Shown here: one piece after another, positions 33,620 through 43,169 of the stretch
How the letters are laid out: each line of letters begins with the position of its first letter
How positions within the stretch are numbered: position 1 is the first letter of the stretch
From: CAYRNY01 sp964425755
GTDB taxonomy: Bacteria; Chloroflexota; Anaerolineae; Aggregatilineales; Aggregatilineaceae
Assembly (NCBI GenBank): GCA_964425755.1
Contig: CAYRNY010000019.1
Coordinates: 38,936 to 102,935 of the forward strand
Direction of reading: 5' to 3'
Length of the DNA stretch: 64,000 nucleotides
Notes under the pieces: model-generated
What the model was told of the DNA's origin: nothing
Database searches by the model: none
Seen by the model: the letters and a program-made list of their open reading frames with translations, nothing else
Made by a program: the position numbers and the translations under genes

Positions 33620-35551
33620 ATGACCCTGCAACGTTTGAGCCGCCACGTCTTGATCGCCGTGCTGGTCGCGCTCCTGATCGCCCCAACCGCCGGGCTGACC
33701 GTCCGGGCGCAGGACGGCGGGGCGACGGAAATGTCCACGCTCGACCTGCTGCAAACCACGCTCGTGCCGCAGCGCGACCCGGTCGATCTCGCGATCCGGC
33801 TGAAGGGCGTCACCGACGTGCCCGAACCGCCCACCGAGCCGCGCGTCGAATACGTGGTGGGCGACGTGGTGACGTTCTGGGCGGAAAACCTGGTCGAGGA
33901 CTACGCGTTTGAAGTCGACGCCGAGCTGGTCTACGCGACGCCGCACATCTACATGTTCGTCGAGGTCGGGCAGATCGTCGATCCGGCTGCGGTCGCACGG
34001 TCGGCGGAACGGCTGGAGAACGTGATCCGGCCCAAGATTCACACGGTCTTCGGCACGGAGTGGCTGCCCGGCATTGACGGCGACCCACACATCTACATCC
34101 TGCACACCACGCGCATCGGGGACTGGGTGGCGGGGTACTATGACAGCTCAAGCCAGTATCCCAGCGTCGTGCTGCCGAAGTCCAACGAGCACGAGATGTT
34201 TGTGATCAACCTGGACAACATGGCACGCGCCATCGGCACGGCGCGTTACGAGGCGGTGCTGGCGCACGAGTTCCAGCACATGGTGCACTGGGCGGTCGAT
34301 CCCAACGAGGACACGTGGCTCAATGAGGGCCTGTCGGAGCTGGCGCGCATGCTCACCGGCTACGGCGTCAGCCCGTTTTCGTCGCCGTTTTTGGACGACC
34401 CGGCGATCCAGTTGAACCACTGGCCGGAAGCCAGCGCCGCGCGCGGGCGGCATTATGGCGGGGCGTTTATGTTCGCGGCGTATTTCTACGATCGCTACGG
34501 CGAGGCCGCGACCACCACGCTGGTCAGCGACCCGGCCAACGGCATGGAGAGCGTTGAGAACACGCTCGCCGCGATCGGCGCCACCGATCCCCTGACGGGC
34601 GCGCCGGTCACCGCCGAAGACCTGTTCGCGGACTGGCTGGTCGCCAATCTGCTGATGGACGCCCGCGCCGGGGATGGGCGTTACGCCTACCAGCACCCGG
34701 ACATGGCGACCCTGGTCCCTGCCAACCCGACCATGCAGTTGCCGGTGGATGGCGCGCCGCGCACGATCGAAGGGGTGCAGTGGGGGCCGCAGTACATACG
34801 GGTTGCAGGGGGCGCGGAAGCGGCGACGGTCACGCTGACGTTCGACGGGGCCAGGACGGTGCAGATCGTGCCCGCCGACGCCTACAGCGGCGAGTTTATG
34901 TGGTGGTCCAACCGCACCGACGAGAGCGACACGCGCCTGACACGCGCCTTCGACCTGACCGGCGTCGACCGCGCGACGCTTTCCTTCCGGCTGTGGTACT
35001 TCATCGAAAACCTGTGGGATTACGGTTACGTGATGGTCTCCACCGATGGCGGCGCGACCTGGACCCCGCTGGAGACCAGCCACACCACGACCGAAAACCC
35101 GCACGGTAACGCCTACGGCCCCGGTTATACCGGCATCAGCGACGGGTGGACCGAGCAGACGGTCGATCTCACACCCTACGCGGGGCAGGAAATCCTGCTG
35201 CGGTTTGAGTACATCACCGACGCGGCGGTGACGCAGCCGGGCATGTTGATCGATGATGTGCGCATCCCGGAGATCGGGTATTTCGCTGATTTCGAGCAGA
35301 ATGATGGCGGCTGGCAGTCCGAGGGCTGGCTGCGCATGGATAACCGCCTGCCGCAGCGTTTCCTGGTGCAGCTTGTGCAGCCGGATAACGTCGATGCACC
35401 GGTCACGCGCTTGCTGGGGGGGGCGGATGCCCCGCGCGGCGAGTGGACGATCACGTTGGGCGGCGCGCATGGTGACGCGGTGGTCGCGGTCTCCGGGCTG
35501 GCCCCGGTGACGACCGAAGCGGCGGTGTTCACCATCAGCGCGACGCGCTAG
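33620..35551 (+). CDS. Secreted zinc metallopeptidase, immune inhibitor A-like
   Basis: A 643-residue exported protein. The signal peptide ends near VRAQDG (about residue 31). The zinc motif HEFQHMVHW is at H216, E217 and H220, followed by NEGLSELARML, whose Glu is a likely third ligand. The last third contains a beta-sandwich, visible as YGYVMVSTDGGATWTPLE and LIDDVRIPE, which is common in immune inhibitor A/M6-like peptidases. Residues about 390-420 form another small beta domain. It probably degrades protein outside the cell. GGACG at about 33611-33615 is a weak ribosome-binding site. No dedicated secretion gene is adjacent. Confidence 0.86.
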   Translation: MTLQRLSRHVLIAVLVALLIAPTAGLTVRAQDGGATEMSTLDLLQTTLVPQRDPVDLAIRLKGVTDVPEPPTEPRVEYVVGDVVTFWAENLVEDYAFEVDAELVYATPHIYMFVEVGQIVDPAAVARSAERLENVIRPKIHTVFGTEWLPGIDGDPHIYILHTTRIGDWVAGYYDSSSQYPSVVLPKSNEHEMFVINLDNMARAIGTARYEAVLAHEFQHMVHWAVDPNEDTWLNEGLSELARMLTGYGVSPFSSPFLDDPAIQLNHWPEASAARGRHYGGAFMFAAYFYDRYGEAATTTLVSDPANGMESVENTLAAIGATDPLTGAPVTAEDLFADWLVANLLMDARAGDGRYAYQHPDMATLVPANPTMQLPVDGAPRTIEGVQWGPQYIRVAGGAEAATVTLTFDGARTVQIVPADAYSGEFMWWSNRTDESDTRLTRAFDLTGVDRATLSFRLWYFIENLWDYGYVMVSTDGGATWTPLETSHTTTENPHGNAYGPGYTGISDGWTEQTVDLTPYAGQEILLRFEYITDAAVTQPGMLIDDVRIPEIGYFADFEQNDGGWQSEGWLRMDNRLPQRFLVQLVQPDNVDAPVTRLLGGADAPRGEWTITLGGAHGDAVVAVSGLAPVTTEAAVFTISATR

Positions 35552-35569
35552 CAGGGGCGCGCTCCGCAG

Positions 35570-35827
35570 CTAGTCCCCGGATCGCCGCATGCGCTCGCCC
35601 AGTGGCGATCCGGGCGGGTGCGGGCCGGTCATCTCCGCGAGCTGGGCTTCGAGTTCGCGGCGTCTGTGTTCGGCGGCGGCGTTGCCTGCTTCGCGCGCCC
35701 GCGCGTAACGCTGGCGCAGCGACTCGCGCATGGTGTCGCCGGACTGCGGCGTGAACAACAGCCCCACCGCCGTGCCGATCGCCCCGCCGCTGAGGACGCC
35801 GCCCAGAAATGCCAGAAATCGTCGCAT
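35570..35827 (-). CDS. YtxH-like small membrane-anchored protein
   Basis: An 85-residue protein. FLAFLGGVLSGGAIGTAVGLLFTPQSG forms one Gly-rich membrane segment and the adjoining F-TP-SG motif of YtxH-domain proteins, followed by a charged, probably helical tail (RESLRQRYARAREAG). The frame is open much further upstream, but AGGAAGGG lies 6 bp before the ATG at 35827 and the family begins there. YtxH proteins are small stress-associated envelope proteins without a defined activity. It converges on the metallopeptidase gene, 18 bp stop to stop. Confidence 0.8.
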   Translation of the reverse strand: MRRFLAFLGGVLSGGAIGTAVGLLFTPQSGDTMRESLRQRYARAREAGNAAAEHRRRELEAQLAEMTGPHPPGSPLGERMRRSGD

Positions 35828-36007
35828 GGTGTGCCCTTCCTGCTGCTGCCAGCATCGGCTTGACCTGCTACCAAGCATAGCACGTCGCCGTGATTCTACC
35901 AGTCGGAGGCTGCCGGGATCGTTCGCCGTTCGACTTGACAACGTGCCCCGGCGGGCGTAGGCTGGTGCTGTTTCCATACGCTGGTTGTCACCTGGAGAGT
36001 GTGGCCC

Positions 36008-37132
36008 ATGACCAATCCCCGTTTGCAGACCCTGTACGACATCGCGGCGAACGCGCAGGTCGACGCGATCGCGCTGATCCCCGGCGCGAACTTGCAGCAC
36101 GTGACCGGGGTCGACTTTCACCTGATGGAGCGTCCCCTGGTGGCGATCTTCGTGCCGGGGCGCGATCCGGTCGCGGTCGTGCCCGCGTTAGAGGAGTCGC
36201 GGCTGGCCGAGTGCGGCATCCCGTTTGAGCTGTTCCCCTGGACTGACTCAGATGGGCCGCAACAGGCGTTTGCGGCGGCGGCGGGCGCGGTCCGGCTCAA
36301 CGGTAAGCGCGTCGGCGTGGAAGAGCTGCGCATGCGCGTGCTGGAAGCCCGTTTGCTGGAGCAGTACATCCTCAACGTGACGCTGCAACCGATCGGGGCG
36401 CAGTTGGCACGGCTGCGGCTGCGCAAGGACGCTGCGGAGATCGCGGCGGTGCGCGAGGCGATCAGCATCAGCGAGAGCGCGCTGGAAGCCACGCTCAACA
36501 AGCTCCGGCCCGGCATGACCGAGCGCGAGATCGCCGGGCTGCTGGTGATCGAGCAACTCAAACGTGGCGGCGGCAAGCATCCTTTCGAGCCAATCGTGCT
36601 CAGCGGCCCCAAGAGCGCGCTACCGCACGGCGAGCCGGGCGACCGTGTCCCCGCGCCGGGCGATCCGCTGCTGATCGATTTCGGCACGACCGTGCGCGGC
36701 TACGCGTCCGACATCACGCGCACGTTCAGCGTCGGCACGCCGTCGGCACGCCTGCGCGAGGTCTACGCGGTGGTGCAGGCAGCCAACGCGGCGGGACGCG
36801 AAGCGGCCAAGCCGGGCGTCACGGCGGAAGCGGTCGACCGCGCCGCGCGCCAGGTGATCGAGGATGCCGGGTTCGGCCCGTACTTCACGCACCGGTTGGG
36901 GCACGGGCTGGGCCTGGAGCCGCACGAAGGCCCGAACCTGGTCGCGGGCAACACCCAGGTGCTTGAGCCGGGGATGGTCTTCACGGTTGAGCCGGGAATC
37001 TACCTGCCGGGCGCGGTCGGCGTGCGCATTGAAGACAATGTCGTGGTCACTGAAGACGGCGCGGAGAGCCTGACCACGTTCCCGCGGGACCTGCTGGAAG
37101 TGGGGGGCGCGGAGCGACGCCGCAGCGGTTAG
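36008..37132 (+). CDS. M24-family aminopeptidase (Xaa-Pro peptidase-like)
   Basis: A 374-residue cytoplasmic metallopeptidase with an N-terminal creatinase-like domain (about 1-125) and a C-terminal pita-bread domain. The five dimetal ligands are all visible: Asp in LLIDFGTT, Asp in SDITRTF, His in HRLGHGLGL, Glu in FTVEPGIYLP and Glu in RIEDNVVV. It probably removes an N-terminal residue preceding proline. ATG 36008 is preceded by GGAGAG; GTG 35999 overlaps that site. Its stop overlaps by 4 bp the stop of the convergent kinase gene at 37129. Confidence 0.9.
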   Translation: MTNPRLQTLYDIAANAQVDAIALIPGANLQHVTGVDFHLMERPLVAIFVPGRDPVAVVPALEESRLAECGIPFELFPWTDSDGPQQAFAAAAGAVRLNGKRVGVEELRMRVLEARLLEQYILNVTLQPIGAQLARLRLRKDAAEIAAVREAISISESALEATLNKLRPGMTEREIAGLLVIEQLKRGGGKHPFEPIVLSGPKSALPHGEPGDRVPAPGDPLLIDFGTTVRGYASDITRTFSVGTPSARLREVYAVVQAANAAGREAAKPGVTAEAVDRAARQVIEDAGFGPYFTHRLGHGLGLEPHEGPNLVAGNTQVLEPGMVFTVEPGIYLPGAVGVRIEDNVVVTEDGAESLTTFPRDLLEVGGAERRRSG

Positions 37133-38661
37133 CGTTCGGCGATCACGGTCGCCATTTCCGGCGCGCGGAACGGCAGCCAGACGGTGAAGATCGCGCCTTC
37201 CCCGACTTTGCTCGCCACCTGGATCGTTCCGCCGTGTGCTTCGACGATCTGTTTCGTGATCGCCAGCCCTAACCCCATGCCGGAACGCCGGTTGCTCTCG
37301 CGGCTTTTGTCCACTTGGTAGAAGCGCTCGAAGATGCGCGGCAGGTCCGCGGCGGGGATGCCGCTTCCCGTGTCCTGCACCGTGACCGCGATCCCGTCCG
37401 CTTGCGCGCGCGCGGCGAGCGTGATCGTGCCGCCCGGTGGCGTGTGCGCGATCGCGTTGTCGAGCAGGTTGGTGAAGACCTGCGCCAGGCGATCCCCGTC
37501 GCCGGGGATGCGCGGCAGGTCTGGCGGCACGTCAAGGGCGAGCGCCAGCCCTTTCTCCTGCGCCTTGAGCGACAGGCTCGCGCCGATGCCGTCCAGCAAA
37601 TCGCTGAGCGCGACCGCGTTCTGGCGGATGTCAAGCTGCCCGGCCTCGATGCGCGCCAGGTCGAGCAGCGATTCGACCAGCCGGTGCAGCCGCCCCGCTT
37701 CGTCGTGGATCACGCGGGCGGCGTGCTGCGCGGATTCCGGGTCAGCGGCGACCCCTTCCATGATCGCCTGCGAAAACCCCTGGATGCTGGTCAACGGCGT
37801 GCGCAGGTCGTGCGATACGTTCGCCAGAAAATCATGCTGGGCTTGCTGCGTGCTAGCGACGCGCCCCGCCATGTAGTTGAACGTCTGCGCCAGCGCGCGC
37901 ACTTCTTCCGGCCCCTCGACGGGCACCTGCTGCCGGTAGTCACCGCCTGCGATGCGCCGCGCCGCCTGGCTGATACGCTGCAACGGGCGCGCGACCGAAC
38001 GGCTGATCAAGAACGCCAGCGCGATCGCGATCACCAGCCCGATCAGACCGGCCCGCGCCAGCGGGCGCAGGAAGTTGTTGCCGAACACGCGCACCACCTG
38101 TCCCAGCGACTGCTGTGGGACCGGCGCGGCGACCATCAGCATCACCGTATCCGGATCGATCGCCACCAGCGGGCGCACCGGCTGCGCAACGTACAGCCAC
38201 GCGCGACCGTCCGGGTCTTCAAAGCGCCCCTTGACCGCCAGCGCGCGCGGTATCCCAAGCCGCTGCACCGGGGCAATGTTTTGCCGTTCGATGGCGTTGA
38301 TCCGGTCGCCGCGCTGGTAGTCCTGTGCCGAATCGAACAGCACCTGCCCGTCGTTGGTGACCAGCAACGCGCGTGTGTCGTGCAGCTCGGCCTCTTCGTT
38401 CAGAAACTCGACCACGCGATCCTCGACATCGACCGTGATCAACGGGCCGCGCGGTTCCGTCCCTGGCAGCACGATCTGGACGCGAGCACGTTCCACCACG
38501 CGGATGTTGAGCAGCGCGGCGGTCAGCCGGTTCGTGATGTCGTCGGTGGGCAGCGGGCGCGTGGCGAGAAACACCAGCAGCACAAACCCGACCAGCCCCA
38601 GCAGGACCAGCAGGATCATGATGTAGGACGCCAGCAGGCGGTTGCGTAACGTGTTCAGCAT
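37129..38661 (-). CDS. HAMP-domain sensor histidine kinase
   Basis: A 510-residue classical membrane kinase. TM1 is at about 10-33, an extracytoplasmic sensor of about 165 residues follows, TM2 is at about 205-225 and HAMP at about 225-278. HisKA carries VSHDLRTPLTS with H284. HATPase_c is at about 390-495 (NLLDNAIAHT, DTGSGIP, GMGLGLAIT). It lies 139 bp downstream of the OmpR-type regulator at 38801 on the same strand, so the two form a two-component system of the PhoR/BaeS type. The stimulus is unknown. Confidence 0.93.
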   Translation of the reverse strand: MLNTLRNRLLASYIMILLVLLGLVGFVLLVFLATRPLPTDDITNRLTAALLNIRVVERARVQIVLPGTEPRGPLITVDVEDRVVEFLNEEAELHDTRALLVTNDGQVLFDSAQDYQRGDRINAIERQNIAPVQRLGIPRALAVKGRFEDPDGRAWLYVAQPVRPLVAIDPDTVMLMVAAPVPQQSLGQVVRVFGNNFLRPLARAGLIGLVIAIALAFLISRSVARPLQRISQAARRIAGGDYRQQVPVEGPEEVRALAQTFNYMAGRVASTQQAQHDFLANVSHDLRTPLTSIQGFSQAIMEGVAADPESAQHAARVIHDEAGRLHRLVESLLDLARIEAGQLDIRQNAVALSDLLDGIGASLSLKAQEKGLALALDVPPDLPRIPGDGDRLAQVFTNLLDNAIAHTPPGGTITLAARAQADGIAVTVQDTGSGIPAADLPRIFERFYQVDKSRESNRRSGMGLGLAITKQIVEAHGGTIQVASKVGEGAIFTVWLPFRAPEMATVIAER

Positions 38662-38800
38662 GTGAGTTGTCAGTTATTGGCTCTCAGCTTTCAGATGGCC
38701 CGGTATTTCTGAGCATGCGCTCATCCATAGCTTACGCCAAACGCGCGGCGAAGGTGTTACCAGAGTGTAAAATGGAAGCCGCTGCAGCCGGGCGGACGGG

Positions 38801-39493
38801 CTAAGGCGCGGAGAGCTTGTATCCCACGCCCCACACGGTCTCGATCTCGGCGGTGCAGCCTGCAAGCTTGTTGCGCAGGTGCGCGATGTGCACGTCGACT
38901 GTGCGCGTCTGCCCGTAAAAATCGAAGCCCCACACGATATCGAGCAGCTTCTCGCGGCTGAGCACGATCTCGGGGTGTTCGGCCAGTGCCAGCAGCAGGT
39001 CGAACTCTTTGGCGCGCAGGTCGACGCGCTGCCCGGCGACGCGGGCCTCGCGGCGGGCCGGGTCAACGCTCAGGTTCCCGATCGTGATCGCGCCCTCGCC
39101 GGTCGTGCCGCCGGACGCCCGGCGTGGTTCGGCGCGTCGCAGGATCGCCTTGACCCGGGCGACCAGCTCGCGCGGGTTGAACGGCTTGGTCAGGTAATCA
39201 TCCGCGCCCAACTCCAGCCCGACGATCTTGTCGATATCGTCATCCCGCGCGGTGAGCATCAAGATCGGCAGGTCGGAGTCGGCGCGCACCCGCTTGCAGA
39301 CTTCCCAGCCGTCCAGTTCCGGCAACATCAGGTCGAGCACCACCAGCGCCGGGTCATCCTGCGCGATGCGCTCCAGGGCGGTCACGCCGTCGCCCGCGCT
39401 GATGACCTGGAACCCGTCCTGTTTCAGGTACATGCTGGCGAGGTCCACGATGTTGGGTTCGTCATCCACGATCAGGATCCGTTCGTTTGCCAT
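38801..39493 (-). CDS. OmpR/PhoB-type response regulator
   Basis: A 230-residue regulator. The receiver has D10-D11, phospho-acceptor D54 (LVVLDLMLP), Thr in LTARDDD and Lys in YLTKPFN. The C-terminal winged helix (about 130-228) includes LRAKEFDLLLALAEHP, the recognition helix region RTVDVHIAHLRNKL and VWGVGYKL. It is first in the operon with the kinase at 37129-38661, and the RimO gene upstream reads in the same direction 56 bp away. Confidence 0.94.
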   Translation of the reverse strand: MANERILIVDDEPNIVDLASMYLKQDGFQVISAGDGVTALERIAQDDPALVVLDLMLPELDGWEVCKRVRADSDLPILMLTARDDDIDKIVGLELGADDYLTKPFNPRELVARVKAILRRAEPRRASGGTTGEGAITIGNLSVDPARREARVAGQRVDLRAKEFDLLLALAEHPEIVLSREKLLDIVWGFDFYGQTRTVDVHIAHLRNKLAGCTAEIETVWGVGYKLSAP

Positions 39494-39549
39494 GCGTCGC
39501 GATCTCTCCCGTCCCGCCGGTTTCCTGCGCCCGCGCCGTGAGGCGTGCC

Positions 39550-40983
39550 TCAGCGCGCGGGCGGACCGTCCGGCCCCAGCACCGTCCCCGGCGCGATGAT
39601 GCGCTGCGCTTCGAGCTTCGGCGTGGCGACCAGGTCATACACCATCGCGCCCGTGACGCGCACCGGCACGATCTCGCCGGTCGGCAGCTCGCCCTCGATC
39701 AACACGTACCCGTCGATCTCCGGCGCGTCGCGGTATGACCGTGCGAGGGTGATCGTCTCGCCGGTCGGGTTGCCCTGCTCGTCGGTCGCTTCCGCGTGCC
39801 CCTCGACCAGCACGTCCAGCGTGCGCCCGACGAGGCGCTGGTTGCGCGCCAGGCTGATCGGCTGCTGCGTGCTCATCAGCAGGTCGCGCCGCGCGATCTT
39901 GACGTCCTCTTCGACCTGCCCGTCGAGTTCCGCCGAGGGTGTGCCGGGTTCGTAGCTGTACGTAAAGCAGCCGACGCGGTCGAAGCGCATTTCCTCGACG
40001 AAGCTCATCAACGTCTCGAACTCGTCGTTGGTCTCGCCGGGATAGCCGACGATGAACGTCGTGCGGATCGCGAGGTCAGGCATCGCCTTGCGCATCCTGG
40101 CGATCGTTTTGCGCACCCAGTCCACGTTGGCGGGGCGGCGCATCCGTAGCAGCGTGCGCCGGTCGGCGTGCTGCAGCGGGATATCGAGGTACGGCAGAAT
40201 CTGCGCGTGTGTCGCCATCACGTCGATCAGGCGGTCCGTCACGTAGCCGGGGTAGGCGTACATGATGCGGATCCAGGGCATATCCGGCACGGCGGCGACG
40301 AGGTGTTCGAGCAGCGTTGCCAGCCCGTCGGTCATGCCCAGGTCGTGCCCGTAGTCGGTGCTGTCCTGCGCGATCAGGATCAGCTCGCGCACGCCCCGGT
40401 CGCGCAGCAGCCGCGCCTCGTCCAGGATGCGGTCCATCGGGCGGCTGACGGCGGTGCCCTTGATCGCCGGGATCGCGCAGAAAGCGCACGGGCGGCGGCA
40501 GCCATCCGCGATCTTGAGGTAGGCGCTCGCCCCCTGCATGGCGACGCGGCGCACGCCGCGCTCGTCGCTGCCGACCGTCACGGCTTCATCGGGCAGGTGG
40601 TAGATTGGCTCCGGGTGTTTGCGCGCGCGTAGCCGCTTGACCAGCTCGACAATGTCCATCCAGCGCCGCGTGCCGATCACGCCGTCCAGCTGCGGGACCT
40701 GTGCGGGCAGGTCATGCCCGTAACGCTGCGCCAGGCAGCCCGCCGCGATCAGGTACTGGTCGTCCTGTTTGCGGGCGGCGAGTTCGCGCAGGGCGGCGAT
40801 GCTTTCTTCGCGCGCGGAATCGATAAAGCCGCAGGTGTTGACGATCAGCACTTCGGCGCGATCCGCCGCGTCTGTGCCGCGCAGCCCGGCCTCGTCGAGC
40901 AGCGCCGCGATCGAATGGGAGTCTACCGTGTTCTTCGAGCAACCGAGGCTCAGCAGGAAATAGGAATTCTGGCGTTGTGACAT
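39550..40983 (-). CDS. rimO: Ribosomal protein uS12 (Asp89) methylthiotransferase RimO
   Basis: This radical-SAM enzyme methylthiolates an aspartate of ribosomal protein S12. It has 477 residues with the MiaB/RimO layout. The N-terminal UPF0004 domain has three cluster Cys (in SLGCSKN, VNTCGFI and AAGCLAQR). The central radical-SAM motif is CRRPCAFC. A C-terminal TRAM domain covers about 405-470. SLGCSKNTVDSH and ADGCRRPCAFCAIP identify RimO rather than MiaB. The Asp89-region target protein is not in the window. Shine-Dalgarno signal is weak at the start. Confidence 0.93.
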   Translation of the reverse strand: MSQRQNSYFLLSLGCSKNTVDSHSIAALLDEAGLRGTDAADRAEVLIVNTCGFIDSAREESIAALRELAARKQDDQYLIAAGCLAQRYGHDLPAQVPQLDGVIGTRRWMDIVELVKRLRARKHPEPIYHLPDEAVTVGSDERGVRRVAMQGASAYLKIADGCRRPCAFCAIPAIKGTAVSRPMDRILDEARLLRDRGVRELILIAQDSTDYGHDLGMTDGLATLLEHLVAAVPDMPWIRIMYAYPGYVTDRLIDVMATHAQILPYLDIPLQHADRRTLLRMRRPANVDWVRKTIARMRKAMPDLAIRTTFIVGYPGETNDEFETLMSFVEEMRFDRVGCFTYSYEPGTPSAELDGQVEEDVKIARRDLLMSTQQPISLARNQRLVGRTLDVLVEGHAEATDEQGNPTGETITLARSYRDAPEIDGYVLIEGELPTGEIVPVRVTGAMVYDLVATPKLEAQRIIAPGTVLGPDGPPAR

Positions 40984-41189
40984 AGCGTATGTGTTCTCGT
41001 TTGGTGTGCGGTCGATGGTGTGTGCGTGGTGGACTGGTTACACGCGGCCCCACGCGCGATCATACCGTACCATCCGCGCACCGTCGAGGGTGATACGCTG
41101 GGGATAGTGTGCCGCGTTCGGTTGACATCGTGATCGCGCGGCGATCGATCGCCGCCCCGGTGGCACGGTGCGAGCGTGCCCATGTGCAT

Positions 41190-41219
41190 TTCACAGCCGC
41201 GAACGGGCCGGGCTATAAT
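41190..41219 (+). promoter_or_regulatory. Promoter for the alpha/beta hydrolase gene
   Basis: TTCACA (41190-41195), an 18-bp spacer and a perfect TATAAT (41214-41219). The leader to ATG 41282 is about 55 nt. Confidence 0.7.
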
Positions 41220-41281
41220 GGGGCTGGCGCAGCGTTGCGCCGGTCGTGGATCGGTATCAAGCCAAGGGAGTGTGCCTGCCG

Positions 41282-42130
41282 ATGCAACACGCAACCGGAT
41301 CGTTTGCCGGATTGGAGAACGTCTCGATCTTCACGCAGCACTGGCTGCCGGACGCGGACACCCCGCGCGCCGTGATCCTGCTCGCGCACGGGTACGGCGA
41401 GCACAGCGGGCGTTACGCGCACGTCGCGGCGCACCTGGTCGGGCACGGGTATGCCGTCTACGCGCTCGATCACCGGGGGCACGGGCGCTCGGAAGGGGAA
41501 CGCGCCCAGGTGAGCGACTTCGCTGAATACGTCGCCGACCTGCGCACGTACTTCGAGCAGGTGCGCGCCGCCCAGCCGGGCCGCCCGATCGTGCTCTACG
41601 GGCACAGCATGGGGTCGTTGATCAGCTTGCTGTTCGCGCGGCGCTGCCAGGATGAGTTCGCCGGGCTGATCACCAGCGGGACCGCGCTCAGGCTGGTGGG
41701 TGTGAACCGCTGGCTTGACGCGCTGGTGAACATGCTGCGGCGCGTGCGACCGGGCTGGCGCGTGATCGCCGCGCTGCCGGCTGCCGGGATCAGCCACGAC
41801 CCGGCGGTCGTCGAGCAGTACATCGACGATCCGCTGGTGTATCACGGACGCTTTCGCCTGGACATGGCGGCGGCGCTGGTGCGGGCGGCGCGGGAAGCGG
41901 CGGATGTGCTGCCGGAACTGCGCATCCCGTACCTGGCGCTGCACGGCGGCGGTGATCCGCTGGCGCTGCCCGAAAGCGCGGCGATCGTGCGCGAGCGCTC
42001 CGGTTCGCCGGACACGACCGTGACGGTCTATCCGGACTTGCTGCACGAAGTTCACAACGAGCGGGAACGCGAGCAGGTGCTGCGGGACATCACAACCTGG
42101 CTGGACCGGCGCTTCCCGGCGGTTTCTTGA
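41282..42130 (+). CDS. Alpha/beta hydrolase, monoacylglycerol-lipase-like
   Basis: A 282-residue serine hydrolase. Signatures are LAHGYGEHSGRY (oxyanion region), DHRGHGRSEG, and the nucleophile elbow YGHSMGS. A late Asp in GGGDPLALP and a His in LLHEVHNE complete a plausible triad. The pattern matches monoacylglycerol lipase/lysophospholipase-type Hydrolase_4 proteins. No signal peptide is seen. AAGGGAG at 41264-41270 supports ATG 41282; earlier starts overlap that site. The gene appears monocistronic, with its own good promoter. Confidence 0.88.
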   Translation: MQHATGSFAGLENVSIFTQHWLPDADTPRAVILLAHGYGEHSGRYAHVAAHLVGHGYAVYALDHRGHGRSEGERAQVSDFAEYVADLRTYFEQVRAAQPGRPIVLYGHSMGSLISLLFARRCQDEFAGLITSGTALRLVGVNRWLDALVNMLRRVRPGWRVIAALPAAGISHDPAVVEQYIDDPLVYHGRFRLDMAAALVRAAREAADVLPELRIPYLALHGGGDPLALPESAAIVRERSGSPDTTVTVYPDLLHEVHNEREREQVLRDITTWLDRRFPAVS

Positions 42131-42216
42131 GCTTGTCTTGCGCGGCTCTTGAGCCTTTCTGAACCCTTTATAGATTCTAAAATGCGCAGAGCGTGATAAT
42201 GCACCTGCGGCAAGGG

Positions 42217-42245
42217 TTGACAGCGTCTTGACCGGATGCTAAACT
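42217..42245 (+). promoter_or_regulatory. Strong promoter for the excisionase-like HTH gene
   Basis: A perfect TTGACA (42217-42222), 17-bp spacer, TAAACT (42240-42245) preceded by TGC. It is the closest match to the consensus among the promoters listed here. Confidence 0.75.
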
Positions 42246-42270
42246 GGGGCTATACTCAGGAGAAGTGGGA

Positions 42271-42480
42271 ATGTCTGACGGCGGGAAACGGACCATTAAC
42301 GCGAATGCCGTATATTCCCGGCAAGAGGCCGCTGAGTTACTCGGTGTGAGCCTCAGCACCTTGAAGAAGTTGATCGACGCGGGTTATTTGCGCGTTAGCC
42401 GCCCCCCTGGAGTGCGGCGGATTTTCATCCAGGGATCGAGCATCCTGGCGATGCTACAGGAAACCGCAGTTGAGAGGTAA
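42271..42480 (+). CDS. Small excisionase-type helix-turn-helix protein (HTH_17)
   Basis: A 69-residue DNA-binding protein. The MerR-like winged helix is seen in YSRQEAAELLGVSLSTLKKL, then GYLRVSRPPGVRRIFI. AGGAGAAG (42258-42265) supports ATG 42271. Proteins of this type act as excisionases, phage regulators or small transcription factors. It opens an islet of small orphan genes ending at tRNA-Gln, but no integrase is present. Confidence 0.8.
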   Translation: MSDGGKRTINANAVYSRQEAAELLGVSLSTLKKLIDAGYLRVSRPPGVRRIFIQGSSILAMLQETAVER

Positions 42481-42487
42481 CGTTTCG

Positions 42488-42694
42488 ATGGTATCCGGTT
42501 CGCAACGTATTGCGGGCGAACTGAATAATGGCGATGACGTCCAGTCTGGCGAACCTGTCGTTCAGCTTGGATTGCGACGCGACAACCATCAATACGCAAG
42601 CTGGAATGGCGCGTTCTGCCGTGCCTGCACCGCGTTCGCGCCGGACAATCGTATACTGTCTCACGGATCAGTCTGGACGGAGGGGCGCACTTAG
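42488..42694 (+). CDS. Hypothetical small protein
   Basis: A 68-residue open frame beginning 8 bp after the HTH gene, with AGAGG (42473-42477) overlapping that gene's end, so it could be translationally coupled. The sequence (MVSGSQRIAGELNN...) has no recognised motif beyond two Cys (CRAC). It is followed by a good terminator at 42727. Codon use is less biased than in neighbouring genes, so it may not be real. Confidence 0.3.
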   Translation: MVSGSQRIAGELNNGDDVQSGEPVVQLGLRRDNHQYASWNGAFCRACTAFAPDNRILSHGSVWTEGRT

Positions 42695-42726
42695 CACAAC
42701 TCCGTAACGACGGTTAGGACCCTTCA

Positions 42727-42766
42727 CCGGGGCGTGGGACCAAGTTCTACGCCCCGGTTTGTGTTT
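42727..42766 (+). terminator. Terminator after the HTH transcription unit
   Basis: CCGGGGCGT (42727-42735) pairs perfectly with ACGCCCCGG (42749-42757) around a 13-base loop and is followed by TTTGTGTTT. Confidence 0.75.
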
Positions 42767-42861
42767 ATGTCGGGGGACACAAACCCGAAGGGGCCGCCAA
42801 CCGGGTCACCGGTCCATCCCCGAACGACGGACGCTTGATAGGTTCCTGGGGGAACGTGAAG

Positions 42862-43149
42862 ATGTCGTATACACCATTACACCCACATACCGGGCTAGTG
42901 CTCAACGGCGCAGGCCGCAACCAAGACAGCTTTGGCGCGGTCTGGTTTGAGGCGCTGTTCCAGGCGCTCGATCACCTGCACAACCGGGTGAGCGACGCCG
43001 GTACCGCCGCCGTCTCGCCCCTGACCCCGGATGATCTGGTGGGCTGGCTGGAGGACATCATCTACACCGCCCAGGAAACCAGCGTCGAGATCAGGGCGAA
43101 ACATCCGGAAACGGGCGTGACGACTGTAGAGCGCTCAGCCTGCAACTAG
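42862..43149 (+). CDS. Hypothetical protein
   Basis: A 95-residue protein, probably soluble and helical (FEALFQALDHLHNR, DDLVGWLEDIIYTAQET). Codon use is strongly GC3-rich like that of neighbouring genes, which supports real coding. GGGGGAA lies about 8 bp before ATG 42862. I recognise no family. A strong ribosome-binding site 6 bp after its stop leads into the next small frame. Confidence 0.55.
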   Translation: MSYTPLHPHTGLVLNGAGRNQDSFGAVWFEALFQALDHLHNRVSDAGTAAVSPLTPDDLVGWLEDIIYTAQETSVEIRAKHPETGVTTVERSACN

Positions 43150-43169
43150 GCGAGCAAGGAGGTTCCGAG